From the NCBI GenBank assembly GCA_009784995.1, contig WQXE01000028.1, positions 1 through 17,542 on the forward strand: a stretch of DNA of 17,542 nt. The letters are read 5' to 3'. This document shows positions 13,942-17,542 of the stretch, one piece after another; the first letter of the stretch is position 1; each line of letters begins with the position of its first letter. The DNA is from Treponema sp. (GTDB lineage Bacteria; Spirochaetota; Spirochaetia; Treponematales; Breznakiellaceae). A model generated the notes under the pieces. That model did no database searches. It was not told the DNA's origin and saw nothing but the letters and a program-made list of their open reading frames with translations. The position numbers and the translations under genes were made by a program.

Positions 13942-16068
13942 TTATTTTGGCAGTTCGTAAAAAGTATCATTTTCGTCATATAATGCGCCTATTTTTTCCG
14001 CTTCTTTATTGGTTCTTTCCAATACGGTTTCTGTAACAAGCGCTCTAACTTTAAAACGCGAGGTTTTTGAAACAAGTATTCTGGCTCGTACGGCGGGGCG
14101 GCCGTTAACAGAAAATCCAGTTTCTGGCGACCAGGCGAACGAACAATTTCCGACGTCAATTCCAAACCGCCATGAAATTTTTTCATTCCTGATTATTTCT
14201 CTTACAAAATTACAGGCTTTATTTATCGGATGGTAAGATTTATCTATAGGAGAACCAAAACAAACCAATACAGTATCGCCTTCGTACCCTGCTATTACAC
14301 CTCCAGCGTTAAATACAATTTTTTTAACTAACGAATAAAACGATCTTTTTACTTTGCCGGCGTCCTGTGACTTTTCGTTATCTTCCTTACCCAATAAATT
14401 ATTTTCTTTAACCGCGATAACAGCGGCAAAAGCCGTATTTACTTCTGTTAAACGCGGACGGCCTGTTTTTATTAAATCACGGAGAACTTCTTTTGAAACA
14501 GATGATCTATAAGCCATGCGAAAATTGCTTGCCCTTAAATTTAAATAAATACATTTACAAATAAAAATTATTAATGTTCCTGTTAAAGAAGGTATTAAAA
14601 CCATTAAAGGGTCAATCCAGAATGAATTAAATATAAAAAAACCAATAAAAATAAACGCCGATAAAATACTTAAAACTATTCCAACAGGCAAAAGAATTAA
14701 TGGACGCAGATAAAAAATAATAATTAAAATTAATAATGTTATGGTAATAGACCAAAAAAGCGTGTATATATTATAGGCGGGTTTTATAAAAGCGCCTGTA
14801 ATAAGTACATTGGCAAGAAGCGCGGAATATTCTGAATTAACCTTTGGTCCCATTATACAAAGAGACAACTCCAGCTCTTTTTTTAACTGTGAATGAATTA
14901 TGGATAATTTATTATATTCGTTTCGCATAGTTTGTAAAATTTCGGCTAAACTATTTTTTCTGGTTATTAAACTGTTAAGCAATTCAATATTTGCCGAATC
15001 TATGTCGGAAATTTGTTCTTCATATTGATTTATAATACTTGAGTCCGAATTGCCGCTAAAAAAATCGTCAAGACTCTTTAAATAATTTACCCGTGAAGTT
15101 ATCCAGGCGTTCCTGTTATTATTGTTAGGCGATCTGTATAATTCTTCCAGAAGCAGCTGTGAACGGTTATCCAGAAACAACGGTATTCTGTCAAGTGATG
15201 TTTGTGAAAATACCCGCAGTTCGTTTGCCTGTTTTAAAAGATCGCGCATATTTTTATCAGTTTCATCGTATAAACGGAAAAGTTCGATATCGATACCGCG
15301 GAAAGAAGCTTTGCCTGTTATAATATTTCCTTCTCTATCCAGCGGTATATCCAAATCTTTAGCGTCCTGAGAACGCAGCCATAAAATTTTTCCTAAATCT
15401 GTTGATTCAATTTGAGAAAAAGCGTAACGGGTTTTTAAGTATTCATATACAGGATGTTCGTTTAAAGTATTTGTATCTATGGGATTAACCCGTCTTAGTT
15501 TTCCATCCGGATCAAGGCGCGGTTTATAATCCGCGTTTATAAAATTTCCAAACACCGCGAAGGAACGCAATAAATCTTCGTCTCTGTCGATTAGCGCGGA
15601 AATTAAACGATCCTTGCCGTCATTTGCCAATTCCACTACTTGTTCGACAAATAAAGGCGCCTGCGCGGGATTAACATAACCCATTCTGATACCTTCAAAC
15701 AAGTTTCTGATATTGGAACTTAATAAATTGTACTCATCATTAAAACGCCCGCGCACTTCCGCGTCATTAAACGCGATTGGCGATGAAGACGGCGACACCC
15801 TGCCTGTCAAAATTAAATTTGAAGCTTCCATTTCCGTTAGGGTCATTAGAACTATTAAAAGATCACTTCCTTCTATAAATTCATCAGTATTAATAATTAA
15901 TATTTCGCCGGAAACAATGGGGGATTTATAATCAAGCAGAAAATCATAATGCAAACCTAACCTGGGACCTGAAAGAAAAGAGTTAAGAAAAAAAGCGGCT
16001 GCAACAGCGCAAACAAAACCGCCAAGTAACATTAAAAATGAATTTTTTATGGAAATCCGCGCAAACAT
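13942..16068 (-). CDS. CHASE2-like membrane protein with degenerate class III adenylate/guanylate cyclase domain
   Basis: This 708-residue membrane protein has one N-terminal membrane segment (about 11-30) and a long extracytoplasmic region (31-430). That region begins like a CHASE2 sensor (EILIINTDEF at 55-64) and includes a probable coiled coil at 345-400. Three closely spaced membrane segments follow (about 433-454, 456-480, 484-508), then a cytoplasmic cyclase-like domain (515-708). The arrangement matches CHASE2-cyclase proteins. The cyclase domain retains YEGDTVLVCFGSP (595-607, with D598). The first metal-binding aspartate of the F-x-D-I-x-G-F motif is missing (AFAAVIAVKENN at 546-557). 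The region normally giving the transition-state Asn and Arg reads GRPAVRARIL (656-665). Catalysis is therefore doubtful and a regulatory or pseudo-cyclase is more likely. It follows birA after five bases without an obvious SD, so translation may be coupled. Confidence 0.78.
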   Translation of the reverse strand: MFARISIKNSFLMLLGGFVCAVAAAFFLNSFLSGPRLGLHYDFLLDYKSPIVSGEILIINTDEFIEGSDLLIVLMTLTEMEASNLILTGRVSPSSSPIAFNDAEVRGRFNDEYNLLSSNIRNLFEGIRMGYVNPAQAPLFVEQVVELANDGKDRLISALIDRDEDLLRSFAVFGNFINADYKPRLDPDGKLRRVNPIDTNTLNEHPVYEYLKTRYAFSQIESTDLGKILWLRSQDAKDLDIPLDREGNIITGKASFRGIDIELFRLYDETDKNMRDLLKQANELRVFSQTSLDRIPLFLDNRSQLLLEELYRSPNNNNRNAWITSRVNYLKSLDDFFSGNSDSSIINQYEEQISDIDSANIELLNSLITRKNSLAEILQTMRNEYNKLSIIHSQLKKELELSLCIMGPKVNSEYSALLANVLITGAFIKPAYNIYTLFWSITITLLILIIIFYLRPLILLPVGIVLSILSAFIFIGFFIFNSFWIDPLMVLIPSLTGTLIIFICKCIYLNLRASNFRMAYRSSVSKEVLRDLIKTGRPRLTEVNTAFAAVIAVKENNLLGKEDNEKSQDAGKVKRSFYSLVKKIVFNAGGVIAGYEGDTVLVCFGSPIDKSYHPINKACNFVREIIRNEKISWRFGIDVGNCSFAWSPETGFSVNGRPAVRARILVSKTSRFKVRALVTETVLERTNKEAEKIGALYDENDTFYELPK

Positions 16069-16073
16069 TATAT

Positions 16074-16841
16074 TTATTCTATCACTAACTCGCCGTTAAA
16101 AAAAGACCGCGATTGTGTTTCACCGTCAGGTAAAATTAAAATTTCGCCGTCGTTTCCAATCCCCGTTAGCCTGCCTTTAACTACCCTGCCGGAATCAGCC
16201 GCTCCTTCAATAAAAGCGACAATTTCATTCACTTTATAAAATCGTTTTTCCAGTAAATATTTCCAATCGAATGTATTATTTTTTATTTCGTCGAAAAGCC
16301 TGTTTAGAATTTTTTCCAAAAGACGCGAATTATCACTCGGGGGAATATCTTTATTTGCCACAAGTGAAATACTTGCAGCTTTGCCGCTTAAATTGGCAGG
16401 AAACTCCTTTTGCGATACATTTATTCCGATGCCAATATGTACATTTCCGCCATCAGCTTCGCAAAGGATTCCCGCTATTTTTTTATCATTTATAATTATA
16501 TCATTCGGCCATTTTACTTTTACTGTATCCTTTAAATCTGGTAAAAAATCCTCGATGGCAAGTGAAACCGCCAGTCCAGCGCGTAAAGTAAGCGCTTGCG
16601 GTATATTTTCCATGTTTTTAAAACGCAGTAAAACAGTAAACATTAAATTTTTACCTTCTTCGCACAGCCACTGTCTGCCTTTAATTCGCCCCCTCCCTTC
16701 TTCCTGAAAATCAGCGAGTATAACAGTACCGTGCGGTTCACCGTTTAACGCGAGCTGGCGGGAAATATCCATAGTGCTTGAAACAATATCAATATGATAA
16801 ACAGGCGCATTAAATGGATTGAATACTTTTAATGATTTCAT
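16074..16841 (-). CDS. birA: Biotin-[acetyl-CoA-carboxylase] ligase (BirA catalytic domain, no HTH)
   Basis: This 255-residue biotin protein ligase activates biotin with ATP and attaches it to carrier-protein lysines such as BCCP. Motifs are the substrate SST (21-23), GRGRIKGRQW (49-58, the biotinyl-AMP loop), KWPNDI (110-115, catalytic lysine K110), KIAGILCE (121-128) and GIGINV (137-142). A small C-terminal SH3-like domain follows (about 205-255). The N-terminal winged-helix repressor domain of E. coli BirA is absent, so it is a monofunctional ligase and not a biotin-operon repressor. The ATG has no SD; TATAAT lies nine bases upstream. It is divergent from thrH, with only 20 bp between start codons. 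The CHASE2-like gene follows after five bases and probably shares its transcript. Confidence 0.94.
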   Translation of the reverse strand: MKSLKVFNPFNAPVYHIDIVSSTMDISRQLALNGEPHGTVILADFQEEGRGRIKGRQWLCEEGKNLMFTVLLRFKNMENIPQALTLRAGLAVSLAIEDFLPDLKDTVKVKWPNDIIINDKKIAGILCEADGGNVHIGIGINVSQKEFPANLSGKAASISLVANKDIPPSDNSRLLEKILNRLFDEIKNNTFDWKYLLEKRFYKVNEIVAFIEGAADSGRVVKGRLTGIGNDGEILILPDGETQSRSFFNGELVIE

Positions 16842-16861
16842 CTTTATGTTATTATACCTTC
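16842..16861. promoter_or_regulatory. 20-bp divergent promoter region birA / thrH with overlapping -10 boxes
   Basis: The two start codons are separated by only 20 bp. On the minus strand, a perfect TATAAT (16856-16851) serves birA, with AAGACA (16879-16874) 17 bases upstream inside thrH. On the plus strand, TATTAT (16850-16855) lies six bases before the thrH ATG; its -35 (TTTTAA at 16827-16832) is weak and lies inside birA. The two -10 boxes overlap by five bases. Neither gene has an SD. Confidence 0.6.
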
Positions 16862-17464
16862 ATGAACATTGTATGTCTTGACCTTGAAGGCGTTTTAGTC
16901 CCTGAAATCTGGATTGAATTCTCTAAAGCAACCGGTATTCCCGAACTTCAAAGAACTACAAGGGACGAACCCGATTACGATAAATTAATGAAGTTTCGCA
17001 TAGATATTTTAAATAAAAATAATCTAAAACTTCCTGATATTCAAAAAGTAATTTCCGAAATGGAACCGCTGCCCGGCGCGTTGGATTTCGCGAACAAACT
17101 GCGCGAAAAAACCCAGCTTGTAATCCTTTCCGATACTTTTGAACAATTCGCAAAACCTCTTATGTTTAAGCTTGGCTGGCCCTCTCTTTTTTGCAATACG
17201 ATAAATTCTGATGATAGCGGAACTGTTACAGGTTTTACATTGCGCCAGCAGAACGGAAAAAAAGAAGCCGTAAAAGCATTTAAATTGATGAACATGCGTA
17301 TATTTGCCGCGGGAGATTCTTACAACGATTTGGACATGATCCGCGAAGCACACTGTGGGTGTCTTTTTCACGCACCCGCGCAAATCCAAAAAGTCAACCC
17401 CGATTTAAAATGTTTCGATACTTATGATGAATTACTAACAATTATAGAATCTTTCCTAAAATAA
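16862..17464 (+). CDS. thrH: ThrH: bifunctional phosphoserine phosphatase / homoserine phosphotransferase
   Basis: This 200-residue HAD-superfamily enzyme is close to Pseudomonas ThrH along its full length. ThrH dephosphorylates phosphoserine and can transfer the phosphate to homoserine, linking serine and threonine biosynthesis. The HAD motifs are DLEG (D7 nucleophile, E9), ILSDTF (S90, D91), the lysine region around NGKK (131-134) and GDSYND (151-156). The stretches CLDLEGVLVPEIWI and TTRDEPDYDKLM are diagnostic of ThrH rather than SerB. The ATG at 16862 is chosen because the family begins just before CLDLEG. An upstream ATG at 16832 would add ten residues and overlap birA. There is no SD, and a TATTAT -10 box lies six bases upstream. 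Divergent from birA. Confidence 0.93.
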   Translation: MNIVCLDLEGVLVPEIWIEFSKATGIPELQRTTRDEPDYDKLMKFRIDILNKNNLKLPDIQKVISEMEPLPGALDFANKLREKTQLVILSDTFEQFAKPLMFKLGWPSLFCNTINSDDSGTVTGFTLRQQNGKKEAVKAFKLMNMRIFAAGDSYNDLDMIREAHCGCLFHAPAQIQKVNPDLKCFDTYDELLTIIESFLK

Positions 17465-17468
17465 ATTC

Positions 17469-17542
17469 ACACGGAGACACGGAGGCACAGAGTACACGGA
17501 AAAGATTTGGAGTATGAACTCCGTGCCTTTGTGCCTCTGTGT
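17469..17542. repeat. Long imperfect inverted repeat built of ACACGGAG-like units, cut by window end
   Basis: The left arm at 17469-17492 is a run of degenerate 8-base units (ACACGGAG, ACACGGAG, GCACAGAG). The right arm at 17519-17542 is its inverted copy (CTCCGTGC, CTTTGTGC, CTCTGTGT). Of the 24 positions, 19 are Watson-Crick pairs. In RNA three of the remaining five would be G-U wobbles and two A-C mismatches. A 26-base spacer separates the arms. A further ACACGGA lies in the spacer (17494-17500). There is no T tract, so it is not a standard terminator. It begins four bases after the thrH stop and may continue outside the window. Similar CACGGAG/CACAGAG-rich intergenic repeats occur in many bacterial genomes. 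Confidence 0.75.

Noticed and set aside
16066..16082. TAGAAT seven bases before the CHASE2-like gene's ATG, considered as another leaderless promoter
   Set aside because: There is no acceptable -35, and the gene is five bases behind birA; translational coupling is at least as likely. It was left out of the leaderless set.
16832..16861. Upstream ATG extending ThrH by ten residues
   Set aside because: It would overlap birA's start, and ThrH proteins begin just before CLDLEG; the ATG at 16862 fits.
1..17542. Search for CRISPR arrays, tRNA/rRNA genes, insertion sequences, integrase genes or a defence island
   Set aside because: None seen. The gene content is housekeeping and envelope, and the only repeat is the inverted element at the right edge.

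Overview
The window reads as ordinary chromosomal DNA from a spirochaete, most likely a Treponema relative. The best lineage marker is a Borrelia P83/100-type protein (6823-8442). The other genes fit a host-associated or gut spirochaete: a TGS-domain nucleoside kinase, a NifS/NifU iron-sulfur pair, a CHASE2-like/cyclase-like membrane protein and ThrH. I see no insertion sequences, integrases, phage genes, CRISPR arrays, rRNA or tRNA. The gene order is very compact, and no gene-free stretch exceeds 100 bases.

Layout. (1) 1-1290: 3' part of a bacterial polynucleotide kinase-phosphatase (Pnkp), consisting of the RNA-ligase/adenylyltransferase domain. (2) 1311-2188: promoter, rpmB (L28) and a 190-residue hypothetical protein. 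(3) Minus strand, 3851-2190 and 5073-3892: TGS-domain uridine-kinase-like protein and an RlmD-type rRNA uracil methyltransferase. (4) Plus strand, 5111-8442: two exported proteins, a PQQ-type beta-propeller with HEAT repeats and the P83/100-type protein, followed by an intrinsic terminator lying inside the convergent nifU gene. (5) Minus strand, 10263-8452: nifS then nifU. (6) Minus strand, 11887-10328: rsmE then an HExxH zincin-like protein. (7) Plus strand, 11955-13937: two lipoproteins, a COG3014-like protein and an LpoB-like protein. (8) Minus strand, 16841-13942: birA then a CHASE2-like protein with a degenerate cyclase domain. (9) Plus strand, 16862-17464: thrH, then a long imperfect inverted repeat at the window edge.

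How the genes relate. Much of the content is housekeeping: ribosome (L28, RlmD, RsmE), Fe-S assembly (NifS/NifU, with RlmD itself an Fe-S protein), biotinylation (BirA) and amino-acid phosphate metabolism (ThrH). The rest concerns the envelope (propeller/HEAT, P83/100, the two lipoproteins, the CHASE2-like protein) or RNA repair (Pnkp).

The most striking signal is in the promoters rather than the proteins. Eight genes that lead transcription units (TGS kinase, rlmD, propeller gene, nifS, rsmE, COG3014-like gene, birA, thrH) have no visible Shine-Dalgarno sequence. Seven of them have a recognisable -10-like hexamer ending only 6-9 nt before the start codon; the COG3014-like gene has only a weak one at 9-11 nt. 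This predicts leaderless or nearly leaderless mRNAs. Five genes that follow another gene closely, or have their own longer leader, carry clear SD sequences (190-aa protein, P83/100, nifU, zincin, lpoB-like), as does rpmB. Three divergent gene pairs are separated by only 20, 37 and 67 bp, and their opposing promoter elements overlap or interleave.
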